In this document: one piece after another, positions 1 to 12,600 of the stretch
How positions within the stretch are numbered: position 1 is the stretch's first letter
Layout: each line of letters starts with the position of its first letter
Origin: Panagrolaimus kolymaensis
Taxonomy: Eukaryota; Nematoda; Chromadorea; Rhabditida; Panagrolaimidae
Reading direction: 5' to 3'
Length of the DNA: 64,000 nucleotides
NCBI GenBank assembly: GCA_028622995.1
Contig: JAJQJQ010000010.1
Span: 1,922,001 to 1,986,000 of the forward strand
The notes under the pieces: generated by a model
Seen by the model: only the letters and a program-made list of their open reading frames with translations
What the model was told of the DNA's origin: nothing
Database searches by the model: none
Made by a program: the position numbers and the translations under genes

Positions 1-1216
1 AGCTCCTTTATAAACTTGTTCTTGGGAAAAATTTGGATCGAATACTTGATCAAATACATAGCTTTTACCCTATAATAAAAATGCTTTGTAATATCTTGTT
101 TAATAATTTTTATTTTTTTTAATTATATTTTTATTTCTATATTTAAATTTGCTTTTTAAATTTATCCCTTATTGTGTGTGTTAAAAGAATGAGTTTGTAA
201 GAAGATGTTGCCACAAAGCTAAAATTTCGAAATGCATTTTATTTCTTTCTCGATTAGAAATTCCAATAAAGTCAATATTCTTTCTTTCTTTTTTCTATCC
301 CAAACATTGAGTCGTCTGTCACAATGCGCATCCGCGACGACAAAGCCAGATGCAAACATTTTGCGGGTATTCCTTTTTATGCCGCGCTTCCAAAAAGGCT
401 ATTTTTCAAGATAAAAGAACATATATTTCGAAATTCTTCCAAAAATAAAAGGCTTAAGCCTTTGCACGCTTTGAGGGAAAATTATTGCCTTTTAATTGTG
501 TTTGCATTTGTCATCCTTTTTTCAAAATCAATAATATCTTTAAAAAAACATTAAATGACTCATTTCCTCGTTTTTAGACGCCTTTAATCAAAAAAATAGG
601 TTTGTCTTGTACTTTTCAAGAAAAAATCATCGACAAAAATAAAAAATTGTTTTGTACGTATATTCTTTTTGCGCACACTAACTACTGAGTTTTATATATG
701 TATGTCAGCTGAGTAAGCCTCAAATTTCGCTCAATTTTTTTTTTCTTTCTTGCGCGCATGAATGAGTCAAAATATTTTTTATGAAAGAATAATAATGGTG
801 GCTGTGTCCATACAAAAGTGGCAGGCAACTAACTGCATGCGCACAATAACAAAAAATAAATAGAGGTAATAAAAGAACGTAAAAGGTATTTCCAGCTGCT
901 GCCTGCGTTTTAGTGAATACGCAAAACCAAAAAAATCGCAATCTCTTTCACCAAAAAGAAAAAAATCAAACATCCACGGCAGAAAGAGGAGAAACCTTAA
1001 TTAAAAGGCGACTATGAAATTTTTAATTTTTCGATGCAAATTGAATTTTTAATTTAAATAAATACTGTAAAAAATGGAACTTACTCCAACAACAATTTGT
1101 CCAGGATCATTTGCAGAAAATTTGGCTACAAATGCTGACCCGTTTTTCTTTTCACTTTCATTTAAAGGCCGAACTCGGCAAAAAACCTGAATACCACATT
1201 CGGAGGGATTTGACAT
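1..1216 (-). CDS. unc-116: Kinesin-1 heavy chain, N-terminal part (cut by window edge)
   Basis: Two exons are visible: 1085-1216 (44 codons, ATG at 1214-1216) and 1-69 (23 codons, continuing past the window). They are joined at phase 0 across a 1,015-base intron with a GTAAGT donor and TTATAG acceptor. The first exon reads MSNPSECGIQVFCRVRPLNE, the start of a kinesin motor domain (beta-1 strand VFCRVRPLNE). The second reads GKSYVFDQVFDPN, the conserved strand just before the P-loop. Family knowledge: this is the plus-end-directed microtubule motor that hauls axonal cargo with kinesin light chains. The short N-terminus before CRVRPLN and the SYVFD(Q/K)VF motif favour kinesin-1 over other kinesins. 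The P-loop, stalk and tail lie outside the window, so integrity cannot be judged. The gene is divergent from the PGRMC gene at 3420. Confidence 0.9.
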
Positions 1217-3419
1217 TTTTTATACCCGTAAATCTTAATCAATGTTATTCTTAATCAATCAATAAATATGAAGAGAGCGATATATTAAATTACCACTTAA
1301 TAACGACCAAAATAAATACAAAAGCCTCGAACGTCGCCGTAGCAACGAACGCAGCTAGTTTGAAGGTTCGAGAAAAGAAGAAGAATGGACTCTCTGGATG
1401 ACAAAGAAGAGCCAAGTCAAAGAAACTAAAAAAAACATAAAATATTTTGATGATTTAAAAAAATTACACGGTAAAAAAATGGATCACGAAAAAAAGGTTC
1501 AAAAGTATAAAAAGTAAACGATAAAATGATAAGTTTAAAGTCCTCCAAGCGCCAGTGAAACAAATACCCCGCTGAGAATAGAAATTTAAAATATATTTGA
1601 AAAACTCAAACCGACAATTTCTTTCTCGTTAAATGCCGTTTCTAATTACATAAAAAAAGAGAAGAAAAATAAGCAATCAATAAAGAGCCTCTAAAAATTT
1701 TTTATACAATAGTATTAAAATTAGCTTTTACAAAGAGAAGGATGGGGATATATCCGGTGCATTTTTGAGATAATGCCGAAGGCCAGAAAATCCTGAGTAT
1801 TAGTGTCGCGACAAGAGTCATTTTTTTCTATAATGAAACAAGCCTCTTGTCTTATATGTATGAGAAGAAAAAAACGCACAAACACCGCACTGGCAGCAGC
1901 AGCAACCAAAAACTCATACATAGACTTTTTTCAACTAAACATCAGAGGATCTTAGGCTGGCTGGCAAAGAGAAGGCAGTTGGTTGCAGTCAATGGTACTA
2001 CTAGTACAGAGGCAGTGACTACTACTAAAACTCCTTTTTTTTCTGTGTGCGTTGTTGCTTTTGTCAGTCGTCCCCCATTGTATTGAAGAGGGAATAACGT
2101 GACGCACATTCATTCATTCCAAAAAGAAAAAAGAACGATTGTAGATCCGCGTACATAAAAAAAGAGAAATGAAAGAAGAATAAAAAAACTGTGAGCAAGC
2201 AAAGCTCCGGTCGGTTTTTCTCTTTTGACTGCAAAATAGCCCATCCCTTGTGTCTACTATTTTAACGCTGCATCCTTTGGTGTTGTTGTTCGGACAAAAA
2301 TTTCTTACTTTCTAACTTCCAACAATGTTGTTTTAGTTGTTAGTTGTCTTTTGGGTTTGAAATTAAAAAAAAAACATACAAAAAACTTTCTTTTTGCAAA
2401 AATAGAAAAGAAAAAGACAAGGTGATGATGAAATTTTTAGTTAATAAGTAACTTAAATATAACCTCGAATAAATTTTGCACTTTAAAAATAAAAAGGCGT
2501 TAAAAATTTTCTCCTTTTAAAATAACCTGAATCAAGAATATGCATATATTTGTCATGCGCATTAAAAAGAGGTACTTGTAAATCTACGAAAAAACCTTTT
2601 TTAGCGTATAAATCTTTTAAATGACAACAAACAAAACAACAAAAAAGATTGAAATGTTTATAAAAGGTCAAAAACAATGATGGAGGACATTTTTGTCATT
2701 AAAAGGAAAGAAAAAAATGGTTAAAATAAAATAAATTTTATCGGAAAATATTGGTGAATAAAAAAGAATAATAAATAAAGATTTTAATATCTAAAAATGG
2801 TTGCTTAGAGATCGAAATATTGATAGATTTTGAAAAAAATGATAAACGCAAAAATTTCATTAAGTTAGAAACATGTACAGAAAAAGGAATATTCAAACCA
2901 TTGAAACTATAGTCTTACTTTGCTATTTTAATGTTGAATTTTCTCATATCAACTTAAACAATAATTATAATTTATCATAATGTTCCATTAAAGCTATCTA
3001 AAAATATCAAAGATTTTTAATGCTTTCATCTATTTATTAAAAAAACTCTAAAATAATAAAAAGTTAAACTTTCGATTCCATTTTCAAACTACTCTCATTT
3101 TTTAAGAGACAAAAATTATAGTTAGAATTCACACTTTTTTTATTGATAAAAACATTTCCTAGTTTGTAGGAAGTGTTACACAAAAAAAAAAACAATGCTG
3201 TCGTTGATCGATTGTTGTTGTGTATGGCGCTGCTAACTTTCAATACAACCCAACCGACGACACAAACTTGCCATACTCATTGCGCGTTGCTCACATTTTC
3301 TTGCTTCATTTTTTGTGTTCTTCTTGGTGATCGAATGCATTCTTCGAGAACCATTTGTGATTTCTTTTATATAATAACAATAACTCTTAACTTTTTTAGT
3401 TTATCATTCGAAACTAAAA
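1217..3419. other. Divergent intergenic region, kinesin-1 / PGRMC
   Basis: About 2.2 kb separates the two start codons, which face away from each other, so the region must hold both promoters. It is AT-rich with many A and T runs and purine tracts. I see no open frame with coding character, no tRNA and no repeat array. A slightly more GC-rich stretch lies near 1320-1390 and 1880-2090. Non-coding first exons for the kinesin gene are possible but not identifiable by eye. Confidence 0.6.
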
Positions 3420-4008
3420 ATGGTTGACTTTGCTGCTGTTTTAGAATTGGGTTATTTTGATATTCTTTGCATCGTTTTACTCTTTTATGTTGTTTACAAA
3501 TTATTCTTTAAAAAAGCCCCTGAACTTCCACCTCCACCAAAAGTTGCTCCCCCATTGAAAAAACAAGATTTAACCACCGAAGAACTCAAAAAGTATAATG
3601 GAATTGATGATGAGCATATTTGCCTTGCAGTTCTTGGAGATGTTAGTAATTACTTCAGCTTTATATATTCTTTAAATTGTAATCGCTTTAGATCTATGAT
3701 GTCACTCGTGGTAAAAGCTTTTATGGACCCGAAGGAGCTTATGAAACCCTTGCTGGTCATGATGCCACTCGGGCTTTAGCTAATATGGATGCTAAAATGG
3801 TTAAAGATGAATATGACGATCTTTCTGATTTAACTGCAGTTGACAAGGATGAAGCAAAGAATTGGGCTGATAGTTTTAAATGTTAGTTTAAATTGCACCT
3901 TTCTAAATCTAAGAAGGTTATATTTTAGTCAAATACCCTATCATTGGCCGCTTGCTCGCTCCTGGTGAAGAACCAAAAGACTATAATGGTGAAATAGCAA
4001 GTCTTTAA
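3420..4008 (+). CDS. vem-1: Membrane-associated progesterone receptor component (PGRMC/VEM-1 type)
   Basis: Exons 3420-3641, 3692-3881 and 3929-4008 give 163 residues with consistent phases. The protein has a short N-terminus and one membrane segment at about residues 12-30. A Pro-rich linker (ELPPPPKVAPP) precedes a cytochrome b5-like domain with the family signatures YDVTRGKSFYGPEGAYE and DEYDDLSDLTA. The Tyr in GAYETL aligns with the axial haem-binding Tyr of PGRMC1, from memory of the family. Members bind haem in the ER or plasma membrane, and in C. elegans VEM-1 acts with UNC-40 in axon guidance. The tail after KYPIIGRLLAPGEEP is short and lacks the acidic extension of mammalian PGRMC1. 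An AATAAA signal lies at 4123-4128. The next gene on the same strand starts about 490 bases downstream. Confidence 0.9.
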
Positions 4009-4499
4009 ACTTTCAACTTCCTTGAATCCACTTATATTCCAAGTTATATACTACATTCATTTAATACGGATATATTAGAATCTTTTTTATTTAACACTTT
4101 ATAATTTTTTATGTACCAAAAAAATAAATATTTGTTGTTTAACTTTTTTTATCATATTTGGATGCTTTTTTGGCTTTAAAGATCTATGAAAGATACAATA
4201 TCATATGTTGCAATTAAAATCTTAGCAGCTATCATAAATTTTATCATCTTTCACATCATTATAAGAAAATGGAATTTATTAAATTATTTTTTCCAAATGA
4301 TTGAAGCTTTCGAGAAAAACAACATAAAACAGGCAATTTTTTTTCCTTCAAACATGTCTCACATTTCTTGACACGAAAGAATACAACAACAAAAAATTTT
4401 CAATAACTTTTTTTTCTTCTTCAAAGTTTTTCTTTGCTTTCCAACGTTTTTATAGCTTATTTTAAAGCTTGTTATTTGCTTATATTGTATATTATTATA
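4009..4499. other. Intergenic, PGRMC to mL63
   Basis: About 490 bases between two same-strand genes. The PGRMC polyadenylation signal AATAAA is at 4123-4128, and the rest is T-rich. A TTTTAAAG acceptor-like site near 4460-4470 could be the trans-splice site of the next gene. I see no other gene. Confidence 0.5.
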
Positions 4500-5083
4500 A
4501 TGAAATTGTCAAATTATTTATGGAAAAATTTGAATAAAGTCCATTGGGATCGTAAACCTTGGCAAATAGGATATAGCGGACCGCCTTTGCCTAAGAAAAA
4601 AGCGTAAGTTCTTGTTTATCTTTTATCATTAAATAATTTTGTTTATTATTTTTAGTACTGGTCGTCCAATAGTTCCTATTCATCCTGGAAATGTTGCAAT
4701 TCTTCAACATCAAATGGCTCGTGAATATGAAGTTATGCGTCATCTTGCTAATCCTTATTTCGACGAAGTAAGTCATTATTTTATGACCATTTGTTGATAG
4801 ATGTCGATATGATATTAAAGTTTTGATATATGAAAAACAGTGATAAATATTCGTTTTTCAGGAAAAAGAAGCTCCTTATATCCGTCAACATGGCACTTTT
4901 CATGAACAAATTAAAGCCGCAAAGCAAATGGAAGAACAGAAGCGAATGCCTGGTAATCAAAAAGTTTTGAAAGAAGATGGATCTGCTTATAAACCTTATG
5001 CAAATTATGGTAATTTACTTCATAAACATCGCACTGTTGAAGATTCTATGTTTGAATTGATCAGAAGAGATAGATGGGATTAG
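4500..5083 (+). CDS. Mitochondrial large-subunit ribosomal protein mL63-like (MRP63/MRPL57)
   Basis: Exons 4500-4603, 4656-4767 and 4862-5083 give 145 residues with consistent phases. The protein is basic and Trp-rich at the N-terminus (LWKNLNKVHWDRKPWQIGY). A central stretch (NVAILQHQMAREYEVMRHL then NPYFDEEKEAPYIRQ) lines up without gaps with the part of human MRP63 covering the E-x-E-N-x-Y-x-L, M-P-Y and E-x-E-R/K segments. It is followed by FHEQIKAAK, matching human FEAIKAA. That alignment is from memory, so the call is moderate. The nematode protein has about 40 extra C-terminal residues. If correct, it is nuclear-encoded and imported to bind the mitoribosomal large subunit. AATAAA is at 5153-5158. 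Confidence 0.55.
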
Positions 5084-5749
5084 AATATGTTTTTGTTATT
5101 TAGTAGTAAAGTTAGAACACATTTATTGTTTTGCATGTTTATAATTCATTGTAATAAAGTTTATTGAATTGCTGGTTTCATTATCTTGTGTTTGTGTATA
5201 CATAACCCAAGATTGTATCTTGGTTTTAGCTTTTCGCAAAATTATTGTTGCATCCATTTTTATGTTCAATGTGTTTATAATTAACCACAATTGTTAAAGC
5301 ATTGGATATGAACGAGAATTTATGAATACTTTATAAAAAAATTCAATTATGAGATCATTATAAAACTGAAAAAAACAATAATGAATTCTTATAGGTACAT
5401 ATATATAGGGTTTAATACTTTAGACGCAAATCTAATTATAAAAAGGTTATTTTAAAAAGAAGAGAGAGAGTGAGAGAGCAATAATTTGATATGCAATTAA
5501 CGATTAGTTGCTTATCATGACTTTCTTGAATGAAAACAAATGAAAAAAGACCATATTTTTAACAAACAACTTTAATGATGCGAAAGTTGAAATGATTTAG
5601 AAGAAAAAAAAACTTTAAAATGTCAAATACACGAATTCTACCCTGGAAAAATTATAACAAACGGGAAGGGGAAAGAATAACCAATTATTAGGTAATAAAA
5701 ATGGAAAGATGTAATACAGATTTTTTTAAATGAAAGATGTGTGAATTTT
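5084..5749. other. Convergent intergenic, mL63 / GRK-2
   Basis: About 670 bases between the ends of two converging genes, so mostly 3' UTR and spacer. A short GA dinucleotide run lies near 5460-5480. I see no gene, repeat array or strong hairpin. Confidence 0.5.
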
Positions 5750-8700
5750 TTAAATACCGGAATCAACTGATGAAGCTCGATTTAAAAATGCTCGAGTTAC
5801 CGATCCTGGCCTTTCAGCTTCAGTTAGCATTGGATCATGATTTACACCGTATATTTTAATCGCCTTTCTTCCCATTCTTTGAAGTAATTCTTGGGAAACG
5901 CGATGAGCAGTTCGAAGAGAAGTATGCCATTCTTTTAAAGAAATTTCATCCTAAACAAAGGATTAACAACTTAACCATTTATTATTAAATTTTGGGATGA
6001 TGACTTACTTGATTTGTGAGAATAATTTTTGTCTCTTTGAAGCCTTCTTTTAATTTAATTACAATGGTTTGTTCTCCTTTTACTGCTTGTAAATCAGATA
6101 TAACTTCTTCAATTTGATCCATAAAAAGCAGCTGAAAATGGTAACAAATTTAGTAATTCTTTAACTAATTGTTTTTATTTTATTTTTTACCTCAGGTTTT
6201 CCACTAAGATTTTCTGGATATAGCTCTAACCGACTGGGATACAATTTACCATATTTTGTTTGCCACGCGGAAGTAAAAGGACCACCAAGCTTTTTAATAT
6301 ATCCATGAACGATGACATCAGAATCTATAAAATAAAAAATTTCTTTCTTTATTTAATATCAAATTTTTGCTTATATTTTGTTTACCTTTTTCGTCAACAT
6401 TCATTTTAGTCTTTTGTTTGGCTTTCTTTTTCATTTCGCTTTTATCTGCATCTTGATTAACGACATCAAAAACAGTTTCAGCAATTTCATTTTGCCATCT
6501 TTCAGAAATGATAATATTAAAATTTTTATATAATTCACTATCTGATTCTCCAAGTTTAACTCCTTTAACTTCATCATCATCAAAATTTCCAATATCGAAT
6601 GCATCAGCGGCATTAACTTCTCCTCTTGGTGGAATTAATGGAGGAGCCATGCGACGAAGATAAATGACTTGCCAATCGACTCCTTTAAAGTATGGATGAT
6701 CTTTGATTTCTTCAGCTCTAAAAATAAATGTTTTCTAAGAATTTAAGATTTTTGCAAAAGTTAGTTTGCTGCTTACCCTTTTCCTCGACAACCAAGTCGC
6801 TCATGAACATCGCGTTTTAAAAGTCCTTCAAGTAAATCTCGGCATTCGTTAGTAAAACCTTGATCGGGAAGTTCAATATCTTGAGTCATAGTCATTTTAT
6901 CTATCTCATTTTTATCCTAAAAAATAATAAAAGATGTCATCAAATTATTTTTCAAAAAGAGGGAAAAGTTATGACACAATGATTAAAGCTTTGTTATTAT
7001 TTTTTAAAGTGTTAAAGTTTACAAATATGTAAATTTTCATTATTACATTTTTAAAAAAAGAAGCAAAAGCAAAGCAAAAAAAATCATTACAAGCATAAAA
7101 GATTAGGGATTTATTAAAAAAAAAACAAAGTTGCAATCAAGATGTCAATTGAGAGATAGGAAAGCATTATAAAAAAACGCAAGACACTCACCATGCTCAC
7201 CTTTGACTTATGCTGCCTAAAAGGGCTATGTCCTTTAAGGAGCTTATAAAGCATACAGCCAAATGAAAACCAATCTGCTGAGGAATCATATGCTACACCT
7301 TTAGCAAGAACTTCAGGTGCCATGTATCCATGAGTTCCACTGAAAGAGAAAATTAAAAGTAAAAATTATGGAAGTAAATATAAGAGAGGATAGACTTACA
7401 CGCTGGCATGTGGCTTTTTCTTGGAATAATCGCAAGCTAAACCCAAATCAGAAACTCGAACATGGCCATTTTCATCGAGGAGGATATTGGCTGGCTTCAA
7501 ATCTCGATAAACAACCGATCGATTATGCATGTGTTCAAGGCCGAGAATAACTTCAGAAGCATAAAATAAAACTTCATTTTCACTGAATACTCCATGTTGA
7601 GATAAATGATAATGTAAATCTCCGCCATTCATTAAATCCAAAATAAAGCAAAGTTTATCTGGTGATTGAAACGCATAAGTCATACAAACAATAAATGGAC
7701 AATCTTGCTAAAAAACAATTTTTTTATTGCCTCTTGAAATTAATTTAGTGGTTTAAAATTTAAAGTAACTTACTCCAGTACTGACTAAACTCAACATAAT
7801 TCGTTCATTAAGGGCTAGAGTTTCACCTTGCTTTAATTTAATGCGTTTTTTATCTAAACATTTCATTGCATACCTAAATTTAGTTAATTTATATTTTTAA
7901 TACATTTTTTTGCTTTTGCTTACATTTTTCCCGTATCAGCTTTGCGACAACCAAAGACTTCACCAAATCCACCTCGACCAATAATTCGATGTACACTAAA
8001 GTCATTCATAGTTAATTGCATATTTAATTCAAGATTTTTCCATTGGCAATAACGTGTAAATTTTTCACTTTCCAAAAATTTGGGAAATACTTCTTCTTTA
8101 AGCTGTTCACAAATTTCCATAACATATGGCTAAAAATAATAATCTCTCTCGTGATATTTGAAACTCACACCATTTTGTTGTGTGTTTTTAACTCTCTTTT
8201 TTTTTTTTTTTTTTTAAGTTTTAGCGCCTCCGCTGTGATTTTTTAATGACGCAAGCTTTCCTTTTTACTTTATTTTTTTCATTCCTTTCAAGTTAAAGTT
8301 TACTTTTATAGTTGCATATTTCTTCACTTTTTTTACTTGGTTTCCGTTTTGAATGAAATAAAAAAAAAGTGCGGAAATTTTTTTTACTTTATTGTGTGCC
8401 GTTTTAAAAGAAGCCAATTGCGTGCTTGTGCCTTCCAACAAAATAAATTATAAAGATTCCAGTAATTTTTATAAATGCGTAAAACTTCACTTTCACGAAA
8501 AAAAGAAAAAAATTCGCTTAAAAGGGATTATTAATGATTTAAAAAATTTAAATAAATTTATAATGTTTTGTCTTAAAGAAGCAACCAGCCGAAAAAAGCT
8601 TTTACCAATAAATTTGATTTTGACTTGGGTTTAATTTTGTTTTATCTCAAATAAAAAAATATCCATTTAGTTGCTTGCTTGCTCTCTCCTTTGCTATTTC

Positions 8701-9687
8701 ATTTTAAAAACTAAAAAAATCAATGTTTTCTTTTTGCAAACAAGGAGCGTAAAGGCTCATGTAAATATATAGATAGATATGTGGCGTATATATGTCTAAG
8801 CTTTTGGCTTCACGAATTAATGAAGACTCTCTCACATTTTTTTCCCTCGGCATTCAAGTATATAAATAAGTGACACTTGGCGCAGCAAAAAAAAAGAAGA
8901 AAATTATATCAACAAAAGCAATAGCATTCAAAAAAACTAAAAAGGAGAGAAGAGATATTGCTTGTTGTTGCTCAAAGAGCAAAAAAATAATGAGAAGAAA
9001 AAAATGCAAATGAAACCAACATGAAAAAGATCTACAGGAACAATATTTTTCATTAAATTTCTTTGAACATGTTGAAGTGATTCTTTAGTATAATTCTAAA
9101 AATTATTTTTTTGTTAATAATCTATCAATTTTTTTTTATTTTAATGATTGATTTTTAAAAATTTTAAAAAGTGAGAAGAAAGACAACTGACATGTGAATG
9201 TGCCAACATTTCAACCATAATATGATGATCATAAATTTCTCGAGCTTTAGCTAATCTTTCTTCCGGTGTTTCAAGCTTTTCGTATTCTTTTATCTAAAGA
9301 AAATAAATTCTTTAATAAAAATAAAAACAGAGCTTTAAAGATAAGAAATTCCTTACTGCTTCATAAAATTTAATCTGCGGGCAAGAGGTATCTGATACAT
9401 TTTCAGCAAAATCTTTTAAAAGTAAAAAGCCCAATCTTTGATTAAATATTTTTTCAAATCTTATTTCACCCGTTTTTTCTAAATACTTTTGCATAATGCT
9501 CCGTACACTGAAAAATAAAAAAAATAGAATAAAAGAATGTATGCAATTAAGATAATTAAAAAAACAATATTTACCTTGGATCTGGTAGGATAATCTTTTT
9601 AGATGCACGAGCTGCCGGTTGACTTCGGCTTTTTTCCATTGCCATTAAATAGGAAACATCGGCAAGAACTGCTTCGAGATCCGCCAT
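5750..9687 (-). CDS. grk-2: G protein-coupled receptor kinase, GRK2/3 type (GRK-2)
   Basis: Thirteen exons in transcript order: 9575-9687, 9357-9507, 9192-9293, 9021-9095, 7924-8129, 7774-7873, 7400-7707, 7201-7339, 6777-6916, 6386-6717, 6191-6324, 6009-6131, 5750-5950. They give 707 residues with all phases matching. The N-terminus [18 protein letters not shown] is the GRK receptor-docking helix, followed by the RGS-homology domain to about residue 185. The kinase has the P-loop GRGGFGEV (198-205), the ATP lysine in YAMK (K220), [11 protein letters not shown] (catalytic D318), SDLGLAC (D336) and [10 protein letters not shown]-terminal PH domain begins at HGYIKKLGG and places this in the beta-ARK subfamily, recruited by G-beta-gamma. 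It phosphorylates activated receptors at the membrane. One residue (Q250) is extra relative to mammalian GRK2. Confidence 0.95.
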
Positions 9688-12600
9688 TTTGATTCAATAT
9701 AAGGCTTTTATTTTTCTCTTTTCAAAAATATAAATCAACCGTGAATTTTCTTTTGAATAAAAAAAGGAGGAAGAAAAATAAAAAATAATAAGAGAGAAAG
9801 AGTTAAGCCTCGTGTGGCACTCAATATTCCACAATCATGGACACAAAAAGCACCACCACACACACCTGTCAATTTGCGGCGAAAAAATAAAAATAACTTT
9901 TTTTTGAAAAGTCCAATAATAATTTTACTACTATCTGGACGTGGTGGTTTAAGATGAAAGAATAAAAAAATAAAAATGCAGTTAAATTAAAACAATATTC
10001 CAAATTAATATCAAATAAAGCTTGTCTGCCAGCAAAAATTTAGCAGATAGCTACAAATAAGCTCTAAAAAATAATAAATAGAGCATAATTATACTTCTGG
10101 GAAAATAAAATATTTCAAATGCTCTAAACACGAGACACGACTATTTAACCAGGTAAAAGAAATTTTTTAATTAAAGTTCAGCTATTTTTAAAAGCAAGTA
10201 ATGAAAAAAAGGGAAAAAACGTGGGCCATGGTCAGCAGACCTAACACCGAAAAAGTTGTGAGTTAAAAAAATAATAAGAAAAACAAAAAGAAATATACTT
10301 ATGTCAAATATTTAAAAAACAAAAAATAACCATTGTTTAAAAGTCTTTTTTTTGTTGTTAAAAAATGAGACCTTTTTAAAAAAACAAGCTAATGGTAAAC
10401 AAGTGAGTGAGTATATATTATATTTAAGCCAACCAATAAAGTCTTAGATAAAACCCAAAGTTGCGCAGAAGAGAAGAATAAATGAATGATGCTTGTTTGC
10501 TTGTGTTTGTGTGATGGCAAAAAAAAGGAAAATATAAATGGCATGCATTAACACATGAGCCTGAGGAGCAGAGACGCAGCATTTAAAAAAACAAGCAAGA
10601 AGAGGCAATCTTTAGCAGCAGGTCGCTTATAACATTTTTTTCATTTCATTTTTTTGTTTGCTACTACTAGTGCAACAGGATGGCTCGAGGAAAAAAATGC
10701 CAACAGCTTCTGAATTTTAAACATGAAAATGATGAAAGGAAAAGGGAAAAAAGTTTATTTTTTATTTTTTCAAGCGTTAAAGTTCGAACCGCTTCGTTTC
10801 TTTTTTATTTTTATTTTTTTGCCTTAGCTTTTTTCCCTCTTTTTCTATACATAAAACGAAAAAAGGCTATGGGAAATAGAAAATGAAATTGCGGACGTTG
10901 CTTCCAAAAGCATGTTGCTGCCAAACGGCGGTAGTGGCAGGCAAGTCAGCAGGATGGTGGCTTGCATTTCCGTTCTCTCTTCCAACAACATTGAGAGAGA
11001 GAGTTCGTCCAAATATGTGTGAGCAATGTATGTCGGGTGACACTTCTTTCTCTCCTGATGGCCTGAGGCAAGTGTGTAAATTCCTATTTCTATTTCTCCT
11101 TTTTTTCGAATTAAACTAAGCTAGAGCTATGCCTCATAAAGAGCGGTACTAGTATGTAGAAGCAAAACAAAACAAAACAAAAAAAGCAGCAGGAGAGTAA
11201 AGAAAGTAAAGGCAAAAAAGGAATAAAAGGCATCACACAGCTTGTGAAAAAGACAAGCAAAGCCACCGGACGTGGGCTGGACAACAAAAGCAGTCAGAAT
11301 TTTTTTTTACCCCGAAGCGTTTAAACGGAAGAAAAATTTGCACAAAAATGATTTTACTTTTTAAATTTCATATTTTTTGTTAAATCAAAACTCAAATAAC
11401 TAAATATGTACTTAAACGTAATAAAATTATAATTATGTTTAACAATATTTTGTTGATACATAATAAAAATAAATAATTTCAACAACAAAAAAAGGAAGGA
11501 AGGAAAATGGCGTATTTTTTGTTCGATAAACAAAAGGAGTTGGTTTAAAGCCCTCTTTTTTACTGATGTCTGTCTAAAAAGCTGACAACACTATGTCTTC
11601 TTTATGTTTTTTTATGTTTAAAAAAGCAATTACATAAGCTTAAACCGACTTAAAAGTTATTTTAGACGAAATAGGAAATAACTTATGAACGGTGAACTCT
11701 GTTTAAAAAAGTCATAAATAAAAAAAGGTAGTGTTTTCTCAAAAAAAAAAATTTATCAACTGCTTTTTGCATAAAACTAAAAACAAGGTTGCTTCATTCT
11801 AAGGGCATAATTGAATTTAAATTGAAGAAGAAGAAAGAAAGATAATATTAACATACGTAATGCATTTTTTTTGTATGTTTCTTTATTTAAAAAGGCTGCC
11901 TTAAAAAAGTGTTAAAAAAGGTGGATTCAATGAAAATCGAAACAAGCCTTTGTCGCGACCGCCGTTGTTGACGTCTATAAAGTCGAAGGCATTCATCCGG
12001 GGAAGGACAAAAACGAAAATGAATACGACGGCATCGTCACTTTAATGCCAAATATTTTTTAATATACATTTGAAGAAAGAAAAATAATAAAGAAGCAGAG
12101 AATGTGTGTTAAGAATGTATCATTAAATAGTTAGTAATTATTAATAAAGAAATAATAAAAAAGAAAGAATATTTGCTTTTTTACGTAAGAAAAAAAGTAT
12201 CGAAAGAGAAAGAAAATGTCTGTTACCATGAAAGAAGTCTGTCTTCATGAATCATTTTGCGACATAGAAAAAAAAAATTGCTGAGATTGTTTTGATAGAT
12301 ATTGACTTCCTTTCTCTATATGTCCTTCCTTCAGTATAGGATAAATTTAGCTTATTGACATATGCCTTCCTTCATTCATATGGGAATTGAAAGAAGTCCT
12401 CAAAAGACAATCCATTTTTTGAAAATCTGATGTTACTTAATGGAGATTTCAGGAAGGCTTTTTTAACAAAATCCACTCATTTTGTAATATCAAAAAATGT
12501 AACAAAACGCGCAGTAAATTTGCATAATACATTTCTAAATTTTAATTCTTTAGGATCTCATAAAGATATCAGAACACATTTAAATATTTAAAATATAATC

